Of a DNA stretch of 64,000 bases, positions 37,871 through 47,335 are shown piece by piece. Each line of letters begins with the position of its first letter. The first letter of the stretch is position 1. Source of the DNA: Desmonostoc muscorum LEGE 12446 (GTDB lineage Bacteria; Cyanobacteriota; Cyanobacteriia; Cyanobacteriales; Nostocaceae). The position numbers were made by a program, and so were the translations under genes. Under the pieces are notes generated by a model that searched no databases, was not told where the DNA came from, and saw nothing but the letters and a program-made list of their open reading frames with translations. The stretch covers positions 4,526,001 through 4,590,000 of the forward strand of contig NZ_JADEXS020000001.1 of assembly GCF_015207005.2 (NCBI RefSeq), given 5' to 3'.

Positions 37871-39181
37871 TTAAAATAACAAAATCCGGGCGATGCTAAA
37901 AATGGCAGCGCTGAGAACCGCACTAACAGGGATTGTAATTAGCCATGCGGCGGCAATACCTTGTAGAGTTTTAAACTTAATCGATTTAATATCTTGCACC
38001 AATCCAATACCCACGACACCACCGACAAGGGCATGGGAAGTGGAGACTGGCAAACCTAGTCGGGAGGCAATGAGGATGGTGGTAGCAGTAGCCAGTTCCG
38101 CACAAAATCCACTACTAGGTTGCAAGAAAATGATGTTTTCGCCAATGGTGGCGATGACTTTTTTACCCCAAACAGCTAAACCACCAACAATACCAGCACC
38201 ACCAAGGATTAAAATCCAGATAGGGATAGTGATACCATCCACAGGTACGCTACCAGTGCGATCGATGTAGACGATCGCAGCTAAAGGAGCGATCGCATTA
38301 CCAACATCATTAGAACCATGAGCAAAAGCGACAAAGCAAGCACTCAAGAGTTGGAATCGGGCGAATAATTTTTCGACGGGATTGGGGAGTGGGGATTGGG
38401 GATTGGGGACTGGGGACTGGGGAGTTAAAAGTAGTTCTCCCTTATCTGCCTTATCTCCCGTCTGTTTTAATTGTCGCCAGCTAATAATTGTCAGTCCAAC
38501 TGCTGCTACTGCACCAGTTAACAGTGGAATGTCGTAAGCAGGGATTTTGAAACCAATTTGCTCAATTACAAAATTGGTTAGGGGTTCAGTGAGGGAAGGT
38601 AATACAATCACACCAAATACACCTATCAGCACGGTACTTAACCAGGGAATCCACTCTTGTAACTGGACTAATTGATTAGGTCGATCTAAAATCCAGTGCT
38701 TGATTTGACTGTAGAATAAAGCTGCGATCGCACCACTAATTACAGGTGTTAAAACCCAGCCAACGGTAATCATGCCAATTGATGACCAATCAATTGCGTC
38801 TACTCCCAAAGCTACCCAGCTAAATCCAGCGATCGCACCAACAACCGCATGAGAAGATGACACTGGTAAACCGCGCGATGTGGCAATTTGCAACCACACA
38901 CCACAGGAAACTAGCACCGTCGCCATCCCAATCACAAGTATTTCGGGTGTAGCAGCAAATAAACCGGGATTAGCAATTTTCGTTGCTAAGGTTTCCGTTA
39001 CCTGATGTCCAAATAAGACAGCACCCGTGAACTCTAATATCCCTGCAATTATTAGTGCCTGTTTGAGAGTAACAGCTTTGGAACCTACGGAAGTTCCCAT
39101 CGCGTTAGCAACATCATTTGCTCCGAGATTCCAGGCGACGTAAAAGGCTAGTAGGGCGACGAAAAGTAGAGTGTAGGGCAT
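37871..39181 (-). CDS. Inorganic phosphate transporter, PiT family
   Basis: Low-affinity phosphate (or metal-phosphate) symporter in the inner membrane. The 436 residues have the duplicated PiT signature: WNLGANDVANAMGTSVGSKA near residue 17 and AHGSNDVGNAIAPLAA near 290. SSHAVVGAIAGFSWV and STSHALVGGVVGIGL also appear. About eleven hydrophobic segments flank a central cytoplasmic loop. In that loop (about residues 248-267) the sequence TPQSPVPNPQSPLPNP is encoded by STRR1 heptads inserted in frame, which the protein evidently tolerates. No phoU-like DUF47 partner is adjacent. The start lies beside the 39233 repeat array. Confidence 0.93.
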   Translation of the reverse strand: MPYTLLFVALLAFYVAWNLGANDVANAMGTSVGSKAVTLKQALIIAGILEFTGAVLFGHQVTETLATKIANPGLFAATPEILVIGMATVLVSCGVWLQIATSRGLPVSSSHAVVGAIAGFSWVALGVDAIDWSSIGMITVGWVLTPVISGAIAALFYSQIKHWILDRPNQLVQLQEWIPWLSTVLIGVFGVIVLPSLTEPLTNFVIEQIGFKIPAYDIPLLTGAVAAVGLTIISWRQLKQTGDKADKGELLLTPQSPVPNPQSPLPNPVEKLFARFQLLSACFVAFAHGSNDVGNAIAPLAAIVYIDRTGSVPVDGITIPIWILILGGAGIVGGLAVWGKKVIATIGENIIFLQPSSGFCAELATATTILIASRLGLPVSTSHALVGGVVGIGLVQDIKSIKFKTLQGIAAAWLITIPVSAVLSAAIFSIARILLF

Positions 39182-39232
39182 AGGGGGAGATGGGGGGATG
39201 AGGGAGATGGGGGAGTATTAAGATTAGTAGCT

Positions 39233-39352
39233 TGAACCTTTGAGCTTCGTCGTTGAACCTTTGAGCTTCGTCGTTGAACCTCTGAGCTTCATCGTTGAAC
39301 CTTTGAGCTTCGTCGTTGAACCTTTGAGCTTCGTCGTTGAACTTCTGAACAT
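39233..39352. repeat. 21-bp tandem repeat array, second copy, inverted
   Basis: Five to six units of GAACCTTTGAGCTTCGTCGTT, the reverse complement of the 5433-5657 unit. The flanks AGTATTAAGATTAGTAGCTTG on one side and ACACTTCCTCATCCCC on the other also match those of the first array inverted, so array plus flanks form a cassette. Confidence 0.85.
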
Positions 39353-39443
39353 TAGACTTCTATTTTTAACACTTCCTCATCCCCCTCATCCCCCTCATCC
39401 CCCCACTCCCCACTCCCTACTCCCCACTCCCCCCACCTCGCTT

Positions 39444-40538
39444 TTACGGATAAATCAAGATTTTATAAGTTTCCGCCGTGGGTGCGATCGCTTGTTCTAC
39501 AGCTGCTGATAAATCTTTTAATGGATAGCGATCGCTAATCAATGCTTTCACGTCAATCCGCTGATTAAATACAATATCAGCTGATAAATTCTGAACCCGA
39601 TAAGATGAGCTATAACTGCCTATCAAGTCGATTTCCCGACGGTAGAGGATATTGGGGTTAATGGGAATTTCCACCTCATCAGGAAATTCGGCGAAAAACA
39701 GAATTTTTCCACCTTTGCGGGTACTATCAAGTGCTTGAAAAAATGCTTTTTCACTGGGGACAGCTAGGAGGGTGACATCAACACCTAGTCCACCAGTTAG
39801 GGCATGGATTTTTGCTGTTAAATCGGCATCACGGGCATCAAAAGCCGCCTCTGCACCGACACTCAAAGCTTTTTCAATTCTAGAGGGTAGTAAATCGGTG
39901 GCGATCGCTTTTGCTCCGAAATACTTCACCAACATGATAAACATTAACCCAATTGGCCCTGCCCCAGTGACTAACACTGTTTGTCCTGCGGCAATTTGGG
40001 CTTTTTTCACTGCTTTCAAGCAACAGTTAGTAGGTTCGACAAAACTCGCTTCTTCAAAACTGATATTGTCAGGGATGGGAATTAACCCGCCATTTTGGAC
40101 AATATGTCCGGGAACTTTGACATAATCGGCGAAACCGCCACCACTAGCGTTAAAGCCTGCGGTAGTGGAAATATTTTTGTAGACATCGCACATTGAAAAA
40201 TTGTCATTTAGGCAGTAGGCGCAATGCATACAAGGGATGTGATGCATTACTGCTACCCGTTGTCCAACTTGCCAACCTTTGACATTATTGCCTAGTGCTG
40301 CGATCGTACCAGCCGTTTCATGTCCAAAAATGCGCGGCGGTTCATACAGTGGATAACGAATTTTTTTAATATCTGACTGACACAACCCCACAACCCGCAC
40401 CTGTACGAGTACCTCATCAGCTTCCAGGGTTGGAACTGGGATATCTTCGTAAGACAGTTGATTAACGCCTCTAAATACCTGTGCTTTCACGTTGGTTTTT
40501 CCACACTTAACGATACTAGATGTAACATTAGTGGTCAA
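39444..40538 (-). CDS. Zinc-dependent alcohol dehydrogenase family protein (MDR superfamily)
   Basis: NAD(P)-dependent medium-chain dehydrogenase, 364 residues. The catalytic zinc region has GLCQSDIKKI and FGHETAGTI. The structural zinc site is PCMHCAYCLNDNFSMC, with four cysteines near residues 105-120. The Rossmann fold shows LVTGAGPIGLMFIMLVKYFGAKAI near 195. It resembles the sorbitol/threonine-dehydrogenase-like group, but the substrate cannot be set from sequence alone. It lies between the PiT gene and the WD40/kinase pair without an evident operon. The first residues (MTTNVTSSIVKCGKTN) precede the conserved domain and may include a wrong start. Confidence 0.9.
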   Translation of the reverse strand: MTTNVTSSIVKCGKTNVKAQVFRGVNQLSYEDIPVPTLEADEVLVQVRVVGLCQSDIKKIRYPLYEPPRIFGHETAGTIAALGNNVKGWQVGQRVAVMHHIPCMHCAYCLNDNFSMCDVYKNISTTAGFNASGGGFADYVKVPGHIVQNGGLIPIPDNISFEEASFVEPTNCCLKAVKKAQIAAGQTVLVTGAGPIGLMFIMLVKYFGAKAIATDLLPSRIEKALSVGAEAAFDARDADLTAKIHALTGGLGVDVTLLAVPSEKAFFQALDSTRKGGKILFFAEFPDEVEIPINPNILYRREIDLIGSYSSSYRVQNLSADIVFNQRIDVKALISDRYPLKDLSAAVEQAIAPTAETYKILIYP

Positions 40539-40605
40539 CGTTAAGCTATTCTCTGTAAGATTTATTTTGTACTATAGGACTATTATTTGATTTTTGAAAA
40601 GATAC

Positions 40606-40683
40606 GTAGGGTGCGTTATGGGCGAGAGTACGGCACCATTCTTAAGGATTTGGTGCGTTAGCGTTTCGCGTAACGCACCCTAC
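40606..40683. repeat. Palindromic GTAGGGTGCGTTA repeat, 78 bp
   Basis: GTAGGGTGCGTTA and TAACGCACCCTAC are perfect 13-bp inverted ends. A separate perfect hairpin, GAGACGTTGC/GCAACGTCTC, lies at 40745-40767. The rest of 40539-41045 is AT-rich with no gene seen. Confidence 0.75.
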
Positions 40684-41045
40684 AAATACTACACAAACGA
40701 AATATCCGAAATCAAGATAAATTATCTTGTCTGATGGGCGTGTAGAGACGTTGCACTGCAACGTCTCCACAAATTTTATGGTTGGACAAATTATCTGAAT
40801 CCCAACCGTATTCAATTAAATGTAACTAGAGAGTATTACATTTTTTTAATAAGGGATTTTCCATTTCCAAAATAGAGTTATATTTTTAACTGCTTAGAAA
40901 TGTTTGTAATTATGTTTGAACATTTTTACTGAATCAAACTACATCACTTTTTTAAAGCTTACATTTTTTATACTTCATTCTAAGTAATTACTTTACTTTT
41001 TTTAGAGTTAATTGTCTAAATATGTATAACGTGAAAGGAACTTTT

Positions 41046-42263
41046 ATGAAGCGTAATCTGACTCCGTTCATGATATTGCTGCTAGTACAATTACTGCTAT
41101 GGAAAGGAATTTCAATTATATCTCCTACAGCCAACAAGAATTCTGATACTCAAGCACATTCAACAGTAGCGAATAGCGAGATATTACAAACTACTCTCAA
41201 AGGTCACGCATTAGCAGTAAGTTCTGCTGCTATTACCGCTGATAATAATACTATGATTAGTGGCAGTTTAGATAACACTATCAAAATTTGGAATTTACAA
41301 ACTGGTCAATTAAAACGCACCCTCACAGGCCATACAGGAGTAGTAGATTATCTCAGCGTTACTCCTGATGGCAAGTATATAGTTAGTGCTGAATCTAAAA
41401 ACGTCAGAATTTGGAATGTACTAACTGGCGCATTAATACGCGAACTAGGAAATTCACAAACAATTAGTTTTGTGAAAACAAGTCAAGATGGACAAACTGT
41501 AGTCATTGACGGCGGTACGCAGATCGTAAAGGGTAAACCAGCTTCTCCTTATTCTTTTGAGCCAGACATAACAAAATATCTAATCAGTGTTTATAACTTA
41601 AAAACTGGTACTTTAAAAAATCAGCTTGTCCACAATAATGCATTGAGCAAAGTTGAGATGAGTAAAAGTGGCAATATCTTAGTTAGTGGAGATAAAACAG
41701 GAAAATTAAATATTTGGAACTTAACAAATGGGACATTACAAAAAACGCTAACAGGTCATGCAAGCGAAATTAAATCTCTTGCTATTAGTCCTGACGAAAA
41801 AACAATTGTCAGTACTGAATACAATGGGCAAATCAAAATTTGGGATTTAATTTCAGGCAAACTAAAAAGTACATTTACTGGACATAATATTCAATCTTAT
41901 GAATCGGTTGGTGTCTTAATTCCAGATAACAATACCCTACTGAGTTGGAATACATCTACTAATAGTGATGTGAAAATGTGGAATTTGCAAACTGGTGAGT
42001 TGAAAAGTACATTTCCAAAAAATCGGAATTCAGATTTAGATAGTAACTTAGATTTTATAAAAATTAGTTCAGATAGTAAGAAGCTAATTACAAAGACTAA
42101 GGATAATCTCCAAACTTGGGAATTAGCAACAGGTCAGCTAAAAGATAGTATTGAAATTCATGGATATATCCTCGCTTTTAGTCCCGACAATCGGATTCTG
42201 GTAACTCATGCTGAAGATAAAACTACTATGAATATTTGGCGAATTCCATTCGATAATAAGTAG
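41046..42263 (+). CDS. WD40 repeat protein with N-terminal membrane anchor or signal
   Basis: About 405 residues. A basic start followed by a hydrophobic stretch (about residues 6-25) suggests a signal or anchor. Then come about seven WD40-like blades with units such as TIKIWNLQTGQLKRTLTGHT, KLNIWNLTNGTLQKTLTGH and QIKIWDLISGKLKSTFTGH. Later blades are more degenerate. The ATG at 41046 is preferred because GAAAGGAAC precedes it; an in-frame ATG at 41022 lacks one. The kinase gene starts 49 bases after the stop, so the pair is probably one transcript and the propeller may be a partner or substrate of the kinase; this is inferred from position. Confidence 0.85.
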   Translation: MKRNLTPFMILLLVQLLLWKGISIISPTANKNSDTQAHSTVANSEILQTTLKGHALAVSSAAITADNNTMISGSLDNTIKIWNLQTGQLKRTLTGHTGVVDYLSVTPDGKYIVSAESKNVRIWNVLTGALIRELGNSQTISFVKTSQDGQTVVIDGGTQIVKGKPASPYSFEPDITKYLISVYNLKTGTLKNQLVHNNALSKVEMSKSGNILVSGDKTGKLNIWNLTNGTLQKTLTGHASEIKSLAISPDEKTIVSTEYNGQIKIWDLISGKLKSTFTGHNIQSYESVGVLIPDNNTLLSWNTSTNSDVKMWNLQTGELKSTFPKNRNSDLDSNLDFIKISSDSKKLITKTKDNLQTWELATGQLKDSIEIHGYILAFSPDNRILVTHAEDKTTMNIWRIPFDNK

Positions 42264-42312
42264 ATAGACACTCAAAACTTACCTATATAAATAAATTTCA
42301 TCAGATTGTATT

Positions 42313-44202
42313 ATGAATACTAAACCAGATTATTCAAAATATGGCTATAAAATTAGCCACGAATTAGGACGTAACCAACAAGGAGGAAGAATTACTTGGC
42401 TGGCGTCATCTATGACGACGGATAATCAAGTAGTTATCAAGCAGTATTCTTTTGCTCAAATAGATTCCAATTGGTCAGATTTTAAAGCTCACCAACGAGA
42501 AATCGAGATTTTACAAGAACTCAATCATTCAAGGATTCCTAAATATTTAGGAGCCTTCCCCACATTAAATGGCTTTTGCTTAGTTCAAGAATATATTGAC
42601 GCTCCTTCTTTAGCGGTTCCTCGCACTTTTGAGCCGGAAGACATCAAACAAATCGCCATTCAAGTATTAGAGATTCTGGCATATCTCCAATGTCGTATTC
42701 CTTGTATTATTCATCGGGATATTAAGCCAGAAAATATTTTAGTAGATGCAGAATTAAATGTTTACTTAATCGATTTTGGTTTTGCTCGTATTGGTAGTCA
42801 AGAAGTCTCAAGTAGTAGTGTTTTCGTAGGGACGCCTGGTTTTATTCCGCCAGAACAATTATTAAAGCCGACAACAGCGACAGATTTATATGCTTTGGGA
42901 GTAACATTAATTTGCTTATTGACAGGAACGAAATCGACTCAAATCCAAAATATCATCGATGAAGACGATCCTTCCCAAATTCGATTTCGACATTTGTTAC
43001 CCAAACTAAGTCTGCGATTTCTGGACTGGTTGGAAATGATGGTACAACCCAAACTCAAAAACCGTTTTGCAAATGCACAACAAGCACTCAACGCTTTGAT
43101 ACTTCTTGATGTTACCCGATGTCCACAAGTCGAATTCAGCCATCAGATAAAAGATTTTATCGCAATACGCTTAGGCGAAAAAATCCGAGAATCTATCACT
43201 ATTGAAAATGTCATACCAAACACAGTACTAAAAGGACATTGGGAAGTTGCTCCCCATCCTCACGATCCGCCACATGAAGTAAATTCTCATCCTTGGATTA
43301 GGATTACACCAAAGAAGGTTGCAGGCAATCATACAAAGTGTGATATTGAAGTGGATACTAGTCAATTAATGGCAGATAAGTTATATAAACGCCAGTTACT
43401 TTTGCATACAAATGCATACCCAGCAATTCATACTTTGACGGTGAAAGTACAAACGGCTCTGATTCCCATTGAAAAGAGAGAATCAAAATCTTATGCAAGT
43501 TTAATTTGGGCGTTTTTAACTGGTGAGATACTCGCGTTTGCACTCATTGGAATTATACCTTGGATTGTTGCAACTTTAGCATCTCACAATATCGGACTCT
43601 TACCTATTGAATACACGGGCAGTGGTTCTAAGACTTTCATTGAGAGTGGCTCTGGGGCTTTCATTTTTGGTACAGTAGCAGCTATTTTAGGGGCTGTATT
43701 AGGTGTTTTAATTGGTGGAATTGACCACTTTTTGCAGAAAAAATATGACTCTTGGAAAGATATAACCGGAGTTATGTTTGGAGGCGCAATGATTCTTGGT
43801 GTACTGGGAATTATCATCGGCGGTGTGTATGGAACCATCTTTGATTCAAATAGACCCAGTGATTTAGTGAGCATTATTTTAAAGTCGTTGTGGGGGATTG
43901 TATGGGGAGGCTTTTTTGCTTCTATTGTTGGCGGAATTGCCGGAGCAATAATTGGCTTTCCCACCAGTTTTTTGATGTGGGCTGTTTTGAAGATTGTTAA
44001 TGATTGGTTGTCGTTACTTGCCGCAGCATTTGGAATTAGTGTCGGTCTTGGTTTTGTGATGAGTTTTCTGAATCCATCTACTATTGTGGCGTTGGGGATA
44101 ACAGGAATACCCTTTTTATATACACTGGTTTATGCACCCATCCAGCACCAAAAATTAATTACTAAATACCGTAATTCTGAAAAAAAATTGATTGAGCCGT
44201 AG
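42313..44202 (+). CDS. Membrane serine/threonine protein kinase
   Basis: 629 residues. The kinase domain (about 10-275) has the ATP lysine at 43 in VVIKQY, the catalytic loop HRDIKPEN (134-141), DFG at 154-156 and GTPGFIPPEQ in the activation segment. The nucleotide loop is atypical (LGRNQQGGRITWLA) but present. A beta-rich domain follows (about 290-385, with HPWIRITPKKVAGNHTKCDI). Then about six hydrophobic, glycine-rich segments fill 395-620. Multi-pass membrane kinases of this form are uncommon outside cyanobacteria. It follows the WD40 gene in an apparent operon. Substrate unknown. Confidence 0.9.
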   Translation: MNTKPDYSKYGYKISHELGRNQQGGRITWLASSMTTDNQVVIKQYSFAQIDSNWSDFKAHQREIEILQELNHSRIPKYLGAFPTLNGFCLVQEYIDAPSLAVPRTFEPEDIKQIAIQVLEILAYLQCRIPCIIHRDIKPENILVDAELNVYLIDFGFARIGSQEVSSSSVFVGTPGFIPPEQLLKPTTATDLYALGVTLICLLTGTKSTQIQNIIDEDDPSQIRFRHLLPKLSLRFLDWLEMMVQPKLKNRFANAQQALNALILLDVTRCPQVEFSHQIKDFIAIRLGEKIRESITIENVIPNTVLKGHWEVAPHPHDPPHEVNSHPWIRITPKKVAGNHTKCDIEVDTSQLMADKLYKRQLLLHTNAYPAIHTLTVKVQTALIPIEKRESKSYASLIWAFLTGEILAFALIGIIPWIVATLASHNIGLLPIEYTGSGSKTFIESGSGAFIFGTVAAILGAVLGVLIGGIDHFLQKKYDSWKDITGVMFGGAMILGVLGIIIGGVYGTIFDSNRPSDLVSIILKSLWGIVWGGFFASIVGGIAGAIIGFPTSFLMWAVLKIVNDWLSLLAAAFGISVGLGFVMSFLNPSTIVALGITGIPFLYTLVYAPIQHQKLITKYRNSEKKLIEP

Positions 44203-44529
44203 CTGTGAAAAATTGGTAATAATATGGGACTGACGCACTGTACAAATTGATTGTGGTATATCTTGACCAAAATAGACGCGATAAATCGCCAAATAGAGAC
44301 GCGATAAATCGCCGTCTCTACAAGAAATAAATTATCCAATTTTGTAGGGTGGGCATCTTGCCCGCCTTATTTACTGGGCGGGCGAGACGCCCACTCTACA
44401 ATAGTTAATTCGATATTTTTTTATTTGTCAGTCCCTTTTTTTTGGTATTAGCTATCTGTTAAGGGCTATATCTTGTCTAAACCCACTTTATTTAGAGACA
44501 ATATCTCGAATGTTTAGTGAGGTTCACGA
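44203..44529. repeat. Spacer with GACGCGATAAATCGC and GTAGGGTGGGC palindromic repeats
   Basis: Two tandem AGACGCGATAAATCGCC units (about 44273-44320) and a long imperfect palindrome, TTGTAGGGTGGGCATCTTGC to GACGCCCACTCTACAA (44342-44401). The first type recurs at about 57557-57596. No gene seen. Confidence 0.65.
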
Positions 44530-46296
44530 ATGGCTAATCAATATCAAGCTGATGTTCTAGTTGTCGGCGGTGGAACTGGAGGCACCGCAGCTGCTATCCA
44601 AGCGGCGCGACGGGGAGCTAAAACTATTCTGGTGAGTCAATTCTCCTGGTTGGGGGGAATGCTGACTTCGGCTGGAGTGTCTGCACCCGATGGCAATGAA
44701 TTAGAAGCCTTGCAAACAGGGTTATGGGGTGCGTTTTTGCAGGAATTACGGCATCGACAGCCAGGTGGATTAGATAACTGTTGGGTAAGCTTTTTTAGTT
44801 ACGATCCCCGCATTGGGGCAGAGATTTTTGCCGATTGGGTGCAGGAATTACCGAATCTGCACTGGATTTCTGGACAAGTGCCAATAGATGTTTACCGACA
44901 AGGCGATCGCATTACTGGTGTCCGCTTTGCTAATTTTGCTGTCACAGCCAAGATTATTCTCGATGCCACAGAATTAGGAGATTTATTAGCTTTAGCTGAC
45001 ATACCTTACCGCTGGGGCTGGGAATTGCAATCTGAGTGGGGAGAACCCAGCGCCCCAGTAGCTTTTAACTCTTTAACCGAGAGATATCCGGTGCAAGCGC
45101 CCACTTATGTAGTGATTATGCAAGACTTTGGTGAAGCCGTTGCCCCAGAAATTCCGGCTGCGCCCAATTATAATCCATCCTTATTTGCAGGTGCTTGGGA
45201 TAAATATGGCGCTGAGACATTTTTAAATTATGGACGTTTACCTGGCGATCGCTTCATGATTAATTGGCCAATCTGTGGCAATGACTACGGCGAAGGGGTA
45301 GAGCGACTGATAAAGTCAGACGTAGCCAGGGGTGAATTTATCCAAGAATCACGCTGGCACAGTCAAAATTTTGCCCATTTTATTCAAAATCAACTTGGCC
45401 GTCGCTATGGTTTAGCAAAACAAGTATTTCCTCACACTCCTACAGCTTTTGCACTGCATCCCTATTACCGAGAAAGTCGGCGCTTAGTGGGAGTAACTAC
45501 TGTCCGTGAACAGGATATTTTACCTGTTGCTGGAGGTAGAGTTGCATCTATATTTAATGATGCAATCGCCGTTGGTAATTACGCCAACGACCATCATTAT
45601 CCTGATGTTCAATTTCCACTGCAACCGAAATCTATCCGATGGGGGGGACGCTGGACTGGGACTCCCTTTACAATTCCCTACAGTTGTCTAATTCCAGCCA
45701 CAACGGATGGTTTCTTGGTTTGTGAAAAGAATATTTCTGTCTCCCACATTGCCAATGGCGCAACCAGATTACAACCCGTGGTTATGGGCATTGGTCAAGC
45801 AGGGGGAATGGCAGCAGCCATGTGTGTTGAGTTAAACTGCCAGCCAAGGGATTTACCTGTCAGGGAGCTACAAGCGGCTTTACTACAAGACGATCGCGCA
45901 AAAGCGATAATCATACCTTTTTTTAATCTACCACCTAATCATTCGGATTGGCTGCCTCGGCAACTGTATTACTTAAATAACCCACCAGCCTATCCAGCTA
46001 GCGGTGATTGCCCTTGGCCATCCACCGATCAGTACTCTGAATCTAATGTTGACAAGGTATTAATCCCAGAAAACAAGTGTTTTCAAGGTATTTTCTACCG
46101 CTTGGATCAGCAAGAATACAGATTCACTGTCACTGCACCGGGCGCATATCAAGGGCAAAATTGGCAGCTTGTGACTTTGCGATCGCATATCAACCAACAG
46201 TTAAACGCTTATCCCGACAAACAATTAGTTACAGTATGGGGTCGTCAGAATCACTTCAGTAATTGGTTATTAGTCGAACATCTGGACCAAGGATAA
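44530..46296 (+). CDS. FAD-dependent oxidoreductase
   Basis: 588-residue flavoprotein of the FAD_oxidored type. The N-terminus has the dinucleotide-binding VLVVGGGTGGTAAAIQAARRGA and the conserved LGGMLTSAGVSAPDGNE. HPYYRESRRLVGV lies near residue 315, and GIGQAGGMAAAMCVEL near 420 forms the second FAD contact. The last 130 residues form a separate, less conserved domain. Relatives are annotated in polysaccharide or unknown oxidation; the substrate is not known. It stands alone, just upstream of the PatX-like gene but with an independent promoter between them. Confidence 0.88.
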   Translation: MANQYQADVLVVGGGTGGTAAAIQAARRGAKTILVSQFSWLGGMLTSAGVSAPDGNELEALQTGLWGAFLQELRHRQPGGLDNCWVSFFSYDPRIGAEIFADWVQELPNLHWISGQVPIDVYRQGDRITGVRFANFAVTAKIILDATELGDLLALADIPYRWGWELQSEWGEPSAPVAFNSLTERYPVQAPTYVVIMQDFGEAVAPEIPAAPNYNPSLFAGAWDKYGAETFLNYGRLPGDRFMINWPICGNDYGEGVERLIKSDVARGEFIQESRWHSQNFAHFIQNQLGRRYGLAKQVFPHTPTAFALHPYYRESRRLVGVTTVREQDILPVAGGRVASIFNDAIAVGNYANDHHYPDVQFPLQPKSIRWGGRWTGTPFTIPYSCLIPATTDGFLVCEKNISVSHIANGATRLQPVVMGIGQAGGMAAAMCVELNCQPRDLPVRELQAALLQDDRAKAIIIPFFNLPPNHSDWLPRQLYYLNNPPAYPASGDCPWPSTDQYSESNVDKVLIPENKCFQGIFYRLDQQEYRFTVTAPGAYQGQNWQLVTLRSHINQQLNAYPDKQLVTVWGRQNHFSNWLLVEHLDQG

Positions 46297-46340
46297 GAGG
46301 AGTTTATTTTCAGTAAAACACAATACTTTTTGATGAATTG

Positions 46341-46367
46341 TCCGGATATTCATAAAAAAGCTAAGTA
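46341..46367 (+). promoter_or_regulatory. DIF-type promoter of the PatX-like gene
   Basis: TCCGGA (46341-46346) followed after 15 bases by TAAGTA (46362-46367) matches the DIF+ layout described for early differentiation-induced promoters, in which TCCGGA stands at -35. Transcription would start about 30 bases before the 46404 ATG. Confidence 0.6.
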
Positions 46368-46403
46368 TCAGTGAAGTGGAGAGTTCCAAAATAGACATCT
46401 GCT

Positions 46404-46718
46404 ATGCGTGCTGCCATTTCACTTTTAGTTTCGAGTCTGGTGTTCGGCCCCTTAGCTTCTAACTGCCAAGCAATGGACAATCAATTAACCAGCAGAAAGT
46501 CTGTAGACGATTCTGCGGCCTTTCCTAAACTACGCCGACTTACGGCAATACCAAGGGCAAACAGAACTTTCCAAGAAAATCGGCTGCTTTCGATGCCAGC
46601 TTGGCAACAGTTGCTCTCGGCGCAATCTGAACAAAATCCAGATGATGCGCCACGTCATCGCGGTAGTGGACGCAGAGAAGTGATGCAAAAATTCACAAAC
46701 ATCTATGCTGTTGTTTAA
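46404..46718 (+). CDS. patX: PatX-like RGSGR-containing heterocyst patterning peptide precursor
   Basis: 104-residue precursor with a signal-peptide-like N-terminus (MRAAISLLVSSLVFGPLAS) and the motif HRGSGR at 85-90. RGSGR is the pentapeptide of PatS and HetN that binds HetR. PatX proteins are described as exported, widespread in filamentous cyanobacteria, with an RGSGR or RGTGR motif near the C-terminus. The precursor would be cleaved to give a diffusible inhibitor. Here 14 residues follow the motif. The upstream region has a DIF-type promoter. It lies 14 kb from hetR. The assignment rests on signal sequence, motif and promoter, not on overall similarity. Confidence 0.8.
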   Translation: MRAAISLLVSSLVFGPLASNCQAMDNQLTSRKSVDDSAAFPKLRRLTAIPRANRTFQENRLLSMPAWQQLLSAQSEQNPDDAPRHRGSGRREVMQKFTNIYAVV

Positions 46719-47196
46719 CTACCGCAGGATAATGCCTGTTTTTGTCAAAAAAGTACCTAAAAACAGGATGTTGTTAGCATTTTTTTCACAGCTTTTCTGG
46801 CAGAAATATATACAGTTAACACACGAAAATCTTCAGCGATCGCTTAGTATTTGAACTGCAATCTGCTGTATATAGTAGTTGGCATCAAACCTGGAAATCA
46901 AAAGGCAAATCAAACCAACTGCCTCGATCAACAGCATCACCAACTCCTCAAAAGCCACACAACTGTTACTGCTATTCTTGGCAAGCTCTGCGTCTCAACC
47001 CTCAACTGCTTTTGAAACAGATGTTACTTAGGTTATCAATTAATTTAAAAAACATCTAATTCCGACATTTTGCTAATTGGGGAACAACCTTAAGGCAACT
47101 TCTCTTTATTCCCAAATAAGTCTTCTCACAGATTGAGTAGCTGGCTATCTACATCAACAAATAATAGATCTTCGCCTCATCTGAGCTTGTCTAAAC
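46719..47196. other. Gene-free spacer with possible patX terminator
   Basis: CCTGTTTTT (46735-46743) pairs with AAAAACAGG (46759-46767), a weak AT-rich hairpin just after the patX stop. Nothing else coding was recognised up to the repeat at 47197. Confidence 0.4.
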
Positions 47197-47330
47197 AATG
47201 GGGCATGGGGCATAGGGCATTGAGAGGTGTGGGAGGTGTCGGAGGAGAGGGAGGAGGGGGAAGTATAAATTCTCTTTCTCCCCACACTCCCCACACTCCC
47301 CACACTCCCTACTCCCTACTCCCCACTCCT
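47197..47330. repeat. G-rich repeat facing CTCCCCACA tandem repeat
   Basis: GGGGCATGGGGCATAGGGCA and GGAGGTGTCGGAGG sequence (about 47201-47262) is followed by CCCCACACTCCCCACACTCC (47281 on), an inverted arrangement between convergent patX and the ferritin-like gene. Confidence 0.7.
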
Positions 47331-47335
47331 TCTCT

